From: Streptomyces gilvus
GTDB lineage: Bacteria; Actinomycetota; Actinomycetes; Streptomycetales; Streptomycetaceae
Assembly (NCBI RefSeq): GCF_022513565.1
Contig: NZ_JAKWBE010000018.1
Coordinates: 62,001 to 126,000, forward strand
Length of the DNA: 64,000 bases
Reading direction: 5' to 3'
The translations under genes and the position numbers were made by a program. Position 1 is the first letter of the stretch; each line of letters starts with the position of its first letter. The notes under the pieces are model-generated. The model saw only the letters and a list, made by a program, of their open reading frames with translations, was not told the origin of the DNA and did no database searches. Positions 1 to 8,541 of the stretch are shown here, piece after piece.

Positions 1-165
1 TACGTCTAACAGCTGGGGGGAGGACGTCGCGTGGGGGGACACGGTGGTGGCCTTCCTGGGGCGGGCGCGTTCGGGCGAGCCGAGACGAGCAACAGGCCGA
101 CGGGGACGGGGGATTCCGTGTGATCGTCGAAACGAATCACACAAGTCACTATGCTCGCATCCAAG

Positions 166-227
166 TTCAACGTGCAACCGGCTGCCTGATAATTTCAACA
201 AGCCGGTATCCGTCTGGTCGCTTCAAC
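166..227. promoter_or_regulatory. three TTCAAC iterons at exact 28-bp spacing
   Basis: TTCAAC occurs at 166-171, 194-199 and 222-227, so each copy is 28 bp from the next. The last two extend to TTCAACAAG. They lie in the 275-bp leader of the helix-turn-helix regulator, just upstream of its AGGAGGT ribosome site. Regular spacing of a short motif suggests cooperative protein binding, perhaps autoregulation; that is inference. The rest of 1-275 shows no convincing gene. Confidence 0.45.
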
Positions 228-275
228 AAGTCGCTGCCAGACTCGCACCGGTGACTGTCCATCAGGAGGTAGGGC

Positions 276-1154
276 GTGAGCGAAGGCCGTTCGAGCGCGG
301 CGGGCACCACCAGTGCGCCCACCGTTCTGCGCATGATCCTTGGCCGGCGGCTGCAGGAACGGCGTCAGGACGCGGGGGTGTCGCTGGACGACGCGGCGCG
401 GGCCCTGCGGGTCACGTCCCTGACCATCCGCCGTCTGGAGAAGGCGGAGGTCGCCCTCAAACCGCTCTACGTCGAGAAGCTGCTGGAGACCTACGGGGCC
501 GACCGGCAGGAGATCGACGAGTTCGTGGAGTACGCCGAGCGGGCCAACGAGCCCGGCTGGTGGCACACGTACCGCGACGTCCTGCCCACCTGGTTCAGCG
601 CCTACGTGAGCCTGGAGACCGGCGCGAAGACGCTGCGCACCTACGAGCCGCACTATGTGACGGGCCTGCTGCAGACCCGCCGGTACGCGCGCGAGGTGCT
701 GAGCGGCGGCTTCCCCAACGAGGGGGACGAGGAGCTCGACCGGCGCGTGGATCTGAGGCTGCGCCGCCAGAGCCTGCTGGAGAGACCCGACGCGCCCACG
801 CTGTGGGTCGTGATGGAGGAGGCCGTGCTGCACCGGGTGGTCGGCGGCCCCGAGGTGATGCGGGAGCAGATCGACCGGCTCCTGGAGGTCTCGGAGCTGG
901 AGCACGTCAGTGTCGACGTCGTTCCGTTCACCGCGGGCGCCCATGTCGGCGCGTGCGCTCCCTTCACGTACTTCCGTTTCGCGGAGCGCGAGCTTCCGGA
1001 CGTCGTCTACACCGAGGTCCTCTCCGGTGCCATGTACCTGGACCAGCGCTCCGACGTCGTCGCCCATCTCGAGGCGCACAGCCGCATGTCCCTGCTGACG
1101 TCCGACGCGCACAGCAGGGCACTCCTGAACCGCATGCGCAAGGAGTACTCATGA
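276..1154 (+). CDS. helix-turn-helix regulator with DUF5753 (WhiJ/Scr1 type)
   Basis: This 292-residue cytoplasmic DNA-binding protein has an XRE-type helix-turn-helix at about residues 20-75 (RRLQERRQDAGVSLDDAARA). It is followed by a DUF5753 ligand-like domain, about 95-285, which carries the family's usual GLLQTRRYAREV segment. The GTG start is fixed by AGGAGGT 5-6 bases upstream. The stop overlaps the start of the DUF397 gene (ATGA), so the two are co-translated. In Streptomyces such pairs are abundant and are linked to developmental or antibiotic control, as with WhiJ, or behave like antitoxin/toxin-like partners. The role of this copy is unknown. The repeated TTCAAC motif in its leader may be its own target. 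Confidence 0.9.
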   Translation: MSEGRSSAAGTTSAPTVLRMILGRRLQERRQDAGVSLDDAARALRVTSLTIRRLEKAEVALKPLYVEKLLETYGADRQEIDEFVEYAERANEPGWWHTYRDVLPTWFSAYVSLETGAKTLRTYEPHYVTGLLQTRRYAREVLSGGFPNEGDEELDRRVDLRLRRQSLLERPDAPTLWVVMEEAVLHRVVGGPEVMREQIDRLLEVSELEHVSVDVVPFTAGAHVGACAPFTYFRFAERELPDVVYTEVLSGAMYLDQRSDVVAHLEAHSRMSLLTSDAHSRALLNRMRKEYS

Positions 1155-1411
1155 CCACGATCGACGATCGTGCCTGCGACGTCTACAACGGCATGCCCGC
1201 CGCCGAACTCGGCGAGCACGGCTGGGAGTCTCCCTGGAGCGGTCCCAACGGGGGCCAGTGCGTGGAGACCAAGCAGCTCGCCGACGGCCGCGTGGCGCTG
1301 CGGCAGTCGACCGATCCGGCCGGTCCCGCGCTGATCTACACCCCGGAGGAGATGGCCGCGTTCGTCGCGGGCGTCAAACGGGGCCTCGCCGACCATCTGA
1401 CCACTGGCTGA
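1151..1411 (+). CDS. DUF397 domain protein
   Basis: An 86-residue acidic protein with the DUF397 signature: a Trp/Ser-rich start (WESPWSGPNGGQCVE), then RVALRQSTDP and the closing YTPEEMAAFVAGVKRG. It overlaps the preceding regulator gene by four bases, the standard arrangement for these partners. DUF397 proteins are thought to interact with the cognate DUF5753 regulator, but their biochemical role is not settled. No signal peptide or membrane segment is present. Confidence 0.9.
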   Translation: MTTIDDRACDVYNGMPAAELGEHGWESPWSGPNGGQCVETKQLADGRVALRQSTDPAGPALIYTPEEMAAFVAGVKRGLADHLTTG

Positions 1412-1444
1412 CTCCCCCTCGCACCCCCCTCTGAAAGGTTCAGG

Positions 1445-2251
1445 ATGACCAACTCGCCCGCCGCGCGGGACATCGACACCAGCCGGCCCCACTCCGCCCG
1501 CATGTACGACTACTACCTGGGCGGCAAGGACCACTTCGACATCGACAAGCAGGCGGCCGAGACCGTCGCGGCGGCCTACCCCGGCATCTTCGTCTGCGCC
1601 CGCGAGAACCGTGCCTTCATGCACCGCGCCACGCGCGTGCTGGCGCGGGAGCACGGCATCCGCCAGTGGCTGGACATCGGCACCGGTGTCCCCACCGAGC
1701 CGAACCTGCACCAGGTCGCCCAGTCCGTGGTCCCCGACGCCCGGGTGGTGTACGCCGACAACGACCCGCTGGTGCTGAAGTACGCCGAGCGTCTGATGCG
1801 CAGCACGGCAGAGGGCCGCACCACGTACATCGAGGCCGACGTCAACGACCCGGACGCGCTGCTCGACGCCCCGGAACTGACCGAGATACTGGATCCGGGG
1901 CAGCCGGTGGCGCTGTCCCTCAACGCGCTGATGCACTTCGTGCCGGACGCCCAGGACCCGTACGGCATCGTGAACCGTCTGCTGGCGGCGCTTCCCTCGG
2001 GCAGCGCGCTGGCCCTGAGCCACTGCACGCCCGACTTCGACCCGGAGACCTGGCAGAAGGTCACCGACATCTACAACGGCGCCGGCACGCCGGTGCAGTT
2101 CCGCTCGAAGGACGAGGTCACGCGGTTCTTCGACGGGCTCGAACTGCTCGACCCCGGTGTCACCGTGGGCCACCGCTGGCGCCCGGACGACGAGCCGACG
2201 GCCACGGACGCCGAGGTCAGCCTGTGGACCGGGGTGGCCATCAAGCCGTAG
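1445..2251 (+). CDS. SAM-dependent methyltransferase, DUF574 family
   Basis: A 268-residue actinobacterial methyltransferase of the PF04672 (DUF574) type. The N-terminal family marker ARMYDYYLGGKDHFDID is at about residues 18-34. The SAM-binding glycine motif WLDIGTGVP is at 75-83 and the following strand VVYADNDPLV is at 101-110. Family members are very numerous in Streptomyces and their substrates are mostly unknown. The ATG at 1445 follows GAAAGG. It lies 33 bp after the DUF397 gene and may be co-transcribed with that pair, since the DUF574/DUF397/HTH combination recurs in streptomycetes. Confidence 0.9.
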   Translation: MTNSPAARDIDTSRPHSARMYDYYLGGKDHFDIDKQAAETVAAAYPGIFVCARENRAFMHRATRVLAREHGIRQWLDIGTGVPTEPNLHQVAQSVVPDARVVYADNDPLVLKYAERLMRSTAEGRTTYIEADVNDPDALLDAPELTEILDPGQPVALSLNALMHFVPDAQDPYGIVNRLLAALPSGSALALSHCTPDFDPETWQKVTDIYNGAGTPVQFRSKDEVTRFFDGLELLDPGVTVGHRWRPDDEPTATDAEVSLWTGVAIKP

Positions 2252-2389
2252 ACCCCGCACCGCCGCCGCAGCCGAGGCCCTCCTGTCGGTCCTGAACAAG
2301 GCCGATGGGAGGGCTTCGCTGTGCCTGCCCGGACTTCATCGGATCTCTCTTCAGCATGCTGGCATGCTCCCGCCAGGAGCCACTCCGCA

Positions 2390-2634
2390 ATGACCTCGAG
2401 AAGAACCGTCCTCGGCTCGGGCCGCTGGTGATACGGCACGGTCTGGGCGACGGGCGGCTGACCGCCGTACTGGACGACGGACGGGCCGCCCGGGTCAGTG
2501 CCATGTCACATGGCACTGTCTCCGTCGGCCTGTCCAAGGGCCGTGAGGTCCTCCTTCACACCGGCCCCCGCCCCGACCTCACCATCGCCCCGGTGGCCGT
2601 CACCGAGCCGGGGGCCGCGTGGGGGCTGCCGTAG
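2390..2634 (+). pseudogene. remnant of a Tat-exported protein
   Basis: An ATG at 2390 with a good AGGAG site opens MTSRRTVLGSGRW and then stops. The start looks like a twin-arginine signal peptide. In a second frame, open through 2634, the sequence reads like a protein C-terminus (GREVLLHTGPRPDL to WGLP). The simplest reading is a secreted enzyme reduced by a large internal deletion, leaving its first dozen codons and its tail. The identity of the parent protein is not clear; a glycosidase is a guess from the neighbouring sugar operon. The tail overlaps the end of the convergent DUF624 gene by 35 bp. Alternatively the frame from 2305 is a real small gene. Confidence 0.35.
2496..2518. repeat. 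23-bp perfect palindrome
   Basis: Two 11-bp arms (CAGTGCCATGT and ACATGGCACTG) flank a single C. The site lies inside the remnant at 2390-2634, about 85 bp beyond the end of the convergent sugar operon. It could be an orphan operator or a small hairpin that ends transcription. Confidence 0.6.
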
Positions 2635-3232
2635 CCCCGTCCGTCCTGCCGGCGAGCCGTACGTCCACCGCGGTGAGCGCCAGCGCGAGTGGGCCCGGTG
2701 CCAGGAAGGCGAGCGGTACCAGCATCCAGGCGCACAGGGCGGCGGTCGCCACGGCGAGGAGCGCCAGGGCGCTGCCGCCCGGGTCGCGCACGGCGTCCCG
2801 GGCGGCCCCGCGCACGGCGGCCGGCCAGTCGGTGAGCGACTCGGGGCGCCCGCAGGCCCGCACCGCGACCACCACGGCCGTCGCCCCGATGGCAGCGGCC
2901 ACGGTCGCGAAGAGCGCGGCTCCCGGCAGTCCGGCCCCGGCCAGCGCGAGGTCGGCGGCGAAGAGCAGCGCACCGGTGAGGGCCATCGCGCCGGCCGCCA
3001 GATCGCCGGTACGCAGCCGGCGCCGCAGCAGCGCGAAGTACCGCCCCGCCGTGGCCGGTCGGTCCTCCCCCGCGCCGCGCAGCACCGCGCACGCCGTCGA
3101 CAGCGCGGCCGGTGCGGTCAGCAGGGGCAGACAGGCGGCCGTGGTGGCGAGGCCGACACTGAGGACGTCGGCGAACAGGGTCATGCGCGGGCCGAAGACC
3201 TCGCCCGCCTCCCGGGTCCGCATCCCGCTCAT
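2600..3232 (-). CDS. DUF624 membrane protein of a sugar ABC operon
   Basis: A 210-residue integral membrane protein with several hydrophobic segments. Its N-terminal FGPRMTLFADVLSVGLATTA and the TAPAAL motif are typical of the DUF624 (YesL/YesV-like) family. These proteins are regularly encoded with binding-protein-dependent sugar importers, and their biochemical role is unknown. The ATG at 3232 shares four bases with the stop of the permease gene. It is the last gene of the operon that begins near 6588. Confidence 0.85.
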   Translation of the reverse strand: MSGMRTREAGEVFGPRMTLFADVLSVGLATTAACLPLLTAPAALSTACAVLRGAGEDRPATAGRYFALLRRRLRTGDLAAGAMALTGALLFAADLALAGAGLPGAALFATVAAAIGATAVVVAVRACGRPESLTDWPAAVRGAARDAVRDPGGSALALLAVATAALCAWMLVPLAFLAPGPLALALTAVDVRLAGRTDGATAAPTRPPAR

Positions 3233-4095
3233 CCCTTCAGTCCGGAGCTGGCCATGCCCTCCACCAGGAACCGCTGGAAGGCGAGGAAGAACAGCACGAT
3301 CGGCAGCAGCGCGATCACCGACATGGCGAACATCGGGCCGAACGCCGACTGGCTGGAGGCGTCCACGAAGGAGCGCAGGGCGAGGGTGAGGGTGAACTTG
3401 TCCGGGTCGAAGAGGTAGATGAGCTGGGTGAAGAAGTCGTTCCACGTCCAGATGAACGTGAAGATGGCGGTGGTGATCAGCGCGGGGCGGGTGAGCGGCA
3501 GGATGACCTTGTAGAAGCTGCGGAAGGGGCCGCAGCCGTCGATGCGGGCCGCCTCCTCCAGTTCGCGGGGCAGGCCGCGCATGAACTGCACGATGAGGAA
3601 GACGAAGAACGCCTCCGTGGCGAGGAACTTGGGCAGGATCAGCGGCCAGTAGGTGTTCACCAGGCCGAGCTTGTTGAAGATGATGTACTGCGGGATCAGG
3701 ACCGCGTGGTGCGGCAGCATGATCGTCGCGATCATGAAGGCGAACAGCGGCCCGCGCATCGTGAACCGCAGACGGGCGAAGGCGTAGGCGGCGAGCGAGC
3801 AGCTGATGACGTTGCCGACGACCGCGCCGCCCGCGATCAGCAGGGAGTTGCCGAGCAGCCGCCAGATGGAGACGTCGTTGACGCCCTCGAACGCGGTCTT
3901 GTAGTTGGACCACTCCAGGTGGCCGGGCAGCAGGTTCAGACTCGCGATGACCTCGTTCGCCGGCTTGAGGGAGGTGGCCAGCAACCAGGCCAGCGGGTAG
4001 AGCATGACCAGCAGCGCGGCCAGACAGCCGAGGTGCACGGCGAGCCGTCCCCAGCGAACGGGCCTGCGGGCGGCGGCGGTTGTCATGGTGGTCAT
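3229..4095 (-). CDS. sugar ABC transporter permease, MalG type
   Basis: A 288-residue inner-membrane subunit of a CUT1 carbohydrate importer, with six predicted membrane segments. The cytoplasmic EAA loop reads EEAARIDGCGPFRSFYKVIL and docks on the ATPase. The start is the ATG at 4095, chosen because it overlaps the upstream permease stop as ATGA and gives the usual family length. No ATPase gene is present in this operon. Streptomyces CUT1 systems commonly share the MsiK ATPase encoded elsewhere, so that is the likely energy partner. The substrate is not evident. Confidence 0.93.
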   Translation of the reverse strand: MTTMTTAAARRPVRWGRLAVHLGCLAALLVMLYPLAWLLATSLKPANEVIASLNLLPGHLEWSNYKTAFEGVNDVSIWRLLGNSLLIAGGAVVGNVISCSLAAYAFARLRFTMRGPLFAFMIATIMLPHHAVLIPQYIIFNKLGLVNTYWPLILPKFLATEAFFVFLIVQFMRGLPRELEEAARIDGCGPFRSFYKVILPLTRPALITTAIFTFIWTWNDFFTQLIYLFDPDKFTLTLALRSFVDASSQSAFGPMFAMSVIALLPIVLFFLAFQRFLVEGMASSGLKG

Positions 4096-5036
4096 CGGTC
4101 CCCCTCGGAGGCGTAGAAGACCCAGGAGCGCGAGGTGCGGAACAGCACCGCCGTGACGGCGCCGATCACCACCAGCAGCACCCAGGCCATGGCGGAGGCG
4201 TAGCCCATGTGGGAGGCGACGAAGCCGCGGTCGTAGAGGTAGAGGGTGTAGACGAGGGTCGAGTCGGCGGGGCCGCCCTTGCCCGCGCTGACCGCGAAGG
4301 CGGGCGTGAACACCTGGAAGGCCTGGATGGTCTGCAGGACCAGGTTGAAGAAGAGCACCGGGGACAGCATCGGCACGGTGACGGACACGAACTGCCGCCA
4401 TTTTCCGGCCCCGTCGACGGCTGCGGCCTCGTACAGCTCGCCCGGTATCTGCTGCAGACCGGCGAGGAAGATGACCATGGGCGCCCCGAACTGCCACACC
4501 GTCAGCAGGGCCACGGCCAGCAGCGACCAGCCTGGCTTGTTGATCCAGCCGCCGTTGCCGAGGAGATGGTCGACCGTGCCGCCGTCGTTGAACAGGGCCC
4601 GCCACACCAGGGCGACCGACATCGAGGCGCCGAGCAGCGAGGGGGCGTAGAAGGCGGAGCGGTAGAAGCCCTTGCCGCGCCTCATGTTCTTCAGCGCGAG
4701 CGCGACGACCAGCGCCAGGGCGAGTTGCAGGGGGACGGCGATCACGACGTACGTCAGGGTCGTCAGGACCGAGCGCCAGTACCGCGGGTCCTCGGTGAAC
4801 ATCTGGACGTAGTTGCGCAGGCCCACCCAGTGCGGCGGGTTGAACAGGTCGTAGTCGGTGAACGACAGGTACAGCGAGACGGCCATCGGCAGCAGGGTGA
4901 GGACGATGGCGCCGAGCACCCACGGGGAGAGGAACACCCAGGCGGCGCCCTGCCGTTCGCGCCGGGGGCGGCGCTTCGGCGCGGGGGCGGGCCGGGCCAT
5001 TCCCGGGGCCGGTGCGGGGATGTCGGTGGTGGTCAT
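4092..5036 (-). CDS. sugar ABC transporter permease, MalF type
   Basis: A 314-residue membrane subunit. A basic cytoplasmic N-terminus (PKRRPRRERQGAAW) precedes six membrane segments. The EAA loop is EAAAVDGAGKWRQFVSVTVP. It pairs with the MalG-type permease to form the channel of the importer. ATG at 5036 overlaps the stop of the binding-protein gene by four bases, so the whole operon appears translationally coupled. Confidence 0.93.
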   Translation of the reverse strand: MTTTDIPAPAPGMARPAPAPKRRPRRERQGAAWVFLSPWVLGAIVLTLLPMAVSLYLSFTDYDLFNPPHWVGLRNYVQMFTEDPRYWRSVLTTLTYVVIAVPLQLALALVVALALKNMRRGKGFYRSAFYAPSLLGASMSVALVWRALFNDGGTVDHLLGNGGWINKPGWSLLAVALLTVWQFGAPMVIFLAGLQQIPGELYEAAAVDGAGKWRQFVSVTVPMLSPVLFFNLVLQTIQAFQVFTPAFAVSAGKGGPADSTLVYTLYLYDRGFVASHMGYASAMAWVLLVVIGAVTAVLFRTSRSWVFYASEGDR

Positions 5037-6316
5037 GACCTCAGCTCCGCCTTCGCCTCGGTGACGTAGTTCCGGGCCGCCTCACGGGGCGACATGCGCT
5101 GGTAGGACACCTGGTCGTAGTCACGCTGGAAGGTGGTCTGCAGGGCGTTGTCGCCCGAGGGCGGCGCCTGCGGCGGATCCTTGAGCGAGCCCTCCAGGGA
5201 GGTCTGGAAGTCGGAGACGGTCTTGTCGAAGTCCTTGAGCTGCGAGGCGGTCCCGGTACGGATCTTCTCGTTGACCGGAATGCCGCGGGTGGCGCCGAGG
5301 ATCTTCGCCGCCCCGCTGTCGTTGAGCAGGAAGTCGACGAGGGCGGCGGCCTCCTCGGGGTGTCCGGTGTGGGCGCCGATGCCGAGGAACATCGACGGCT
5401 TGAAGTACTGGCCCGGTGTGCCGTCCTCACCGGACGGCATCGGCGCGAGGGCGACCCCGGTGGGCACGAGGGCGAGGTAACCGCTGGACGGGGCGTCCCA
5501 GTTGAAGTCCGCGGTGGCCTTGCCGCGGCCCAGGGGGGTGTTCTCCACGGAGCCGTCGAGCTGGGTGGTCTGCTCGGCGGGGGAAACAGCCCCCTCGCGG
5601 CGCAGCCGGTCGGTGAACGTCCACCACTCCGTCAGATCATCCGCCGTGAAGCCGAGTTGTCGGTCCTTGGTGTAGAGCGCCTTGCCCCGGCCGCGCAGCC
5701 ACACCTCGAAGGCGTCCTCGCTCTGCCCGGGGTCGGTGGCGCCGGGCCTGCCCGTCCTCCTGGCCAACTCACGCATGTCATCGGCCCATTGGCTCCAGGT
5801 CCAGCCCTTGGCCGGGTGTGGCACCCCGGCTGCCTTCCATGCCTTGACGTCGTAGACGACGGTCTCGGTGCCGCGGCCCTGCGGGACGGCGTACTGCCGG
5901 CCGTTCACCCGGCCGGTGGCGAGCAGACCCGCGTCGATCTCGTCGGTGCGCAGGGTGTCCTTGACCTTGCCCAGGTCGAGCAGGACGTGTCCTGAGGCGT
6001 ACTGGTCGATCTGCCGGTAGTCCAACTGCATCACGTCGGGGGCGTCGCCGCCGGTGGCCTGGATGGCGAGCTTCTGCTTGTAGGCGTCGTAGCCCGAGAA
6101 CGACGTCTGCACCCGCACGTTCGGATGCTGTTTCTCGAACAGGGCGACGGCCTGCTCGGTGCGTGCCGCGCGGTCGGGGTTGCCCCACCAGGTGTAGCGC
6201 AGCACGACCTTGCCGCCGCCGGTCGACTCTCCGGATCCCCCGCAGCCGGCCATTACCGCGCACAACGCGAGCGCGGCGGCCGACGCGCGGAACCCCTTCG
6301 TCCGGTGTCCGGGCAT
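5033..6316 (-). CDS. sugar-binding lipoprotein of ABC importer
   Basis: A 427-residue extracellular solute-binding protein (family 1). The signal peptide ends in a lipobox with acylated Cys at about residue 25 (VMAGCGG). The mature part begins with the family-typical VVLRYTWWGNPDRAARTE. ATG at 6316 was chosen because it follows GAGGAGAGGTGA and gives a normal lipoprotein N-terminus. The protein captures the substrate outside the membrane for the two downstream permeases. The nearby mannanase and PmoA-like fragment suggest plant-polysaccharide oligosaccharides, but this is inference only. Confidence 0.93.
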   Translation of the reverse strand: MPGHRTKGFRASAAALALCAVMAGCGGSGESTGGGKVVLRYTWWGNPDRAARTEQAVALFEKQHPNVRVQTSFSGYDAYKQKLAIQATGGDAPDVMQLDYRQIDQYASGHVLLDLGKVKDTLRTDEIDAGLLATGRVNGRQYAVPQGRGTETVVYDVKAWKAAGVPHPAKGWTWSQWADDMRELARRTGRPGATDPGQSEDAFEVWLRGRGKALYTKDRQLGFTADDLTEWWTFTDRLRREGAVSPAEQTTQLDGSVENTPLGRGKATADFNWDAPSSGYLALVPTGVALAPMPSGEDGTPGQYFKPSMFLGIGAHTGHPEEAAALVDFLLNDSGAAKILGATRGIPVNEKIRTGTASQLKDFDKTVSDFQTSLEGSLKDPPQAPPSGDNALQTTFQRDYDQVSYQRMSPREAARNYVTEAKAELRS

Positions 6317-6378
6317 GCCGAGGTCACCTCTCCTCTCCTCGGACGGGTCGGTTCGTGGGTCCTTCGAGACCGCGCCGG

Positions 6379-6588
6379 TCAGCGCGTGAGCCCGGGCGAC
6401 GCGTGGATCGCCGGCTTCTGGTCCAGGTTCTCGGGCGCGTGCGCGCGGACGAGGGTGGAGTGCGCGTACGGCTCGGGCGGCTCGAAGGGGTCGGGGTCGG
6501 GGCGGTGGACGTACCGGAGGATCCCGGTGCCGTCCGCCGCCGCGACCACGAGATGCTCGCCGTACGCGGGACTGACTCGGATGCCCAT
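6379..6588 (-). pseudogene. fragment resembling a PmoA-family (DUF6807) N-terminus
   Basis: A 69-residue frame whose residues 18-36 (GTGILRYVHRPDPDPFEPP, followed by EPYAHS) match my recollection of the start of PmoA/DUF6807 proteins, which often sit in Streptomyces sugar operons and are normally about 300 residues. The similarity ends after PYAHS and the frame then stops. ATG at 6588 has GGAG at a good distance. It precedes the binding-protein gene in the same direction, so a full-length gene was probably lost from the head of the operon. A genuine short protein cannot be excluded. Confidence 0.4.
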
Positions 6589-6634
6589 GCGCGCTCCAGT
6601 GGGGTGGTCTCCGTGCATGCCTCCGCAGCAGCAC

Positions 6635-6648
6635 AGAAAGCGCTTGTG
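6635..6648. promoter_or_regulatory. possible LacI-type operator (AAGCGCTT core)
   Basis: The palindromic core AAGCGCTT (6638-6645) lies inside a wider imperfect dyad, CAGAA...TTCTG, about 50 bp upstream of the first reading frame of the sugar importer operon. Operators of LacI-family sugar repressors share such CG-centred cores. No regulator gene is adjacent, so the binder is unknown. Confidence 0.4.
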
Positions 6649-6784
6649 TTCTGGGCGACCCTAGGCGCGCGGCGAATGTCAGGACAACCCCTGTGCAGTG
6701 ATCGACCGATCGGCGCAGGACGGTGCCGGACCTCGGAGTGGAGGTGGGTGTGGCCGGAGTCGGCCGGCCGGTGGGCGGTGATGA

Positions 6785-6815
6785 GGAGGCCCCCACGGTC
6801 GGTCGGGGGACCTCC
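6785..6815 (-). terminator. stem-loop downstream of the mannanase gene
   Basis: A GC-rich inverted repeat (GGAGG.CCCC paired with GGGG.CCTCC, one mismatch, 11-base loop) starts 9 bp past the stop of the GH5 gene on the minus strand. It is a plausible intrinsic terminator of the short, U-poor type common in Streptomyces. Confidence 0.5.
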
Positions 6816-6823
6816 CTGTCACG

Positions 6824-8503
6824 TCAACTGGTGGTGCAGGCGCTGCCGTTGAGGGTGAACGCCGTCGGGGCCGTGTTCGTGGTGCCCTTGTTCGCGATGA
6901 AACCGACGGTGACCGAACCGCCGGCGGGGATGGTGGTGGTGTAGGAGGCGGGCGTGACGGTCACGGCTCCGCCGGTCTGCTTGGGGGTGCCGCCCCACAT
7001 GTTGGTGACGGTCTGGCCGTCCGCGAAGGTGAAGCCCAGGGTCCATCCGCTGATGGCGGTGGTGCCGCGGTTGCCGAGGGTCAACTCACCCTGGAAGCCC
7101 CCGGGCCACTCCCCCACGACCTTGTAGCCGACCGAGCAGGACAGGCTCGGGGCCTTGGCCGTGGTGACGTTCACCGTGGCCGAGCGGGCGGAGCGGTTTC
7201 CGGCGGAGTCACGGGCGTAGACGGCGAAGGTGTAGGCGGTGTCGGCGCTCAGGCCGGTGACGGTCGCGTTGTTGGTGGTGGACGCGGCGGCCGTCGTCTC
7301 GGTGCCGCCGCTGACGCGTACGACGTCGTATCCGGCGACTGAGACGTTGTCCGTGGACGGGGTCCAGGTCAGCGCGACCGAAGTGGCCGTCACCGAGGAG
7401 GCGGTGGGGGTGCCGGGGGTGGTCGGGGCCTGGGTGTCGCCCGGGCTGCCACCGCCGAAGACCGTGGCCTCCTTCGCGGTCTGCGCGATGCCGTTGACGC
7501 CGTTGAAGACACGTCGGCCCCACGAACTGAGCTGGGTGGCGTCGAAGTTGAGGGCCAGGTCGAGGATCGGGTCCGTGTTGCCGCTCCAGGACCAGGCCAC
7601 ATAGCCGAGCTTCAACTGCTGGGCGGCGGACATCATGGTGTCCTCGTCGGGATCGCCGTACTGGTCGGCGGGACCGCCGAACTCGCCGATGAGAATGGGG
7701 AGTTTGGCGGCGACGAAGGCGTTCAGGTAGTCGGTGATCTCCTGCGCGGTGTCGAAGACGCTGTACATGTGGATGGAGAAGATCAGGTTGCCGGTGGGGT
7801 CGGCGGCGTAGACGGACTGCGCGTTGGCGCGCATCACGCCCTGCCAGTCCTGACCCCAGTTGGGCGCGTCCACCATGAGCGTGTGCTGGAGTCCGGCGGC
7901 GCGCAGCTTCTTGACGGCGGCGATCGTCGGGGCGGTCCAGCCGTCGGGGTTGGTGTTGCCCCAGGGCTCGTTGCCGATGTTGATGACGACGTAGTTCTCC
8001 TGGCCGGCCAGGACGTCCTTGAGGCCGATCCAGTAGTCGGCGGCCTCGTCGAGCGTGCCGGCCGCGCTGTCCTCGCCGTAGCCGGTGGTGTCGTGCACCT
8101 CCAGGACGCAGATCAGCCGGTTGGCCTTGCACTGGGCGATGACGTCGGCGACGTCGGAGGCGCTGTTGGCGGCCCAGCGGTGGCCGTCGGCGAGCACGAC
8201 CCGTACCGCGTTGGCGCCCAGGGCCTTGATGTCGGCGAGCGACTGCTTGGTCCGGCCCGGATACCAGGTGTGGGCGGCGTTGACGCCGCGCATGACGAAG
8301 TCGTTGCCGTTGCCCTCGAGCAGCCGGCCGTCGCTGATGTGCAGGCCGACGGACTGGGTGCTGGACGACTGCGCGCGGATGCCCGGTGACTGGGCATGGG
8401 CGACGGCCGGGAACAGGCCGCCTGCGAGGGCGAGGCCCAGGAGGGCGGCCAGGGTGGCCAGCAGGCCGGCTAAGGGATGCTGTGATCTCGACGTAGTTCT
8501 CAC
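6824..8503 (-). CDS. manA: secreted GH5 endo-beta-mannanase with FN3 and CBM2
   Basis: A 559-residue secreted hydrolase. A long signal peptide ends near AHA at residue 37. The GH5 barrel (about 48-345) matches the bacterial mannanase type, with the HTWYPG and ADGHRWAAN segments. The acid/base Glu is in INIGNEPWG and the nucleophile Glu in ILIGEFGGP. An FN3 linker domain (about 360-445) and a family 2 cellulose-binding module (about 460-559, Trp in VGEWPGGFQGE) follow. GTG at 8503 is chosen because TTGGAG lies 6 bases upstream; the longer frame would start inside the operator palindrome. A CebR-type operator lies just upstream, so expression is probably induced by cello-oligosaccharides. A cellulase of the same fold is the alternative. 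Confidence 0.9.
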   Translation of the reverse strand: MRTTSRSQHPLAGLLATLAALLGLALAGGLFPAVAHAQSPGIRAQSSSTQSVGLHISDGRLLEGNGNDFVMRGVNAAHTWYPGRTKQSLADIKALGANAVRVVLADGHRWAANSASDVADVIAQCKANRLICVLEVHDTTGYGEDSAAGTLDEAADYWIGLKDVLAGQENYVVINIGNEPWGNTNPDGWTAPTIAAVKKLRAAGLQHTLMVDAPNWGQDWQGVMRANAQSVYAADPTGNLIFSIHMYSVFDTAQEITDYLNAFVAAKLPILIGEFGGPADQYGDPDEDTMMSAAQQLKLGYVAWSWSGNTDPILDLALNFDATQLSSWGRRVFNGVNGIAQTAKEATVFGGGSPGDTQAPTTPGTPTASSVTATSVALTWTPSTDNVSVAGYDVVRVSGGTETTAAASTTNNATVTGLSADTAYTFAVYARDSAGNRSARSATVNVTTAKAPSLSCSVGYKVVGEWPGGFQGELTLGNRGTTAISGWTLGFTFADGQTVTNMWGGTPKQTGGAVTVTPASYTTTIPAGGSVTVGFIANKGTTNTAPTAFTLNGSACTTS

Positions 8504-8541
8504 TGCGGCTCCAAGGAGTGAGCGCCAGGAAACGGCGGGGG

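Noticed and set aside
2305..2634. A 109-residue intact small protein
   Set aside because: No ribosome site at its start, composition changes midway, and a Tat-type start in another frame explains the region better as a remnant.
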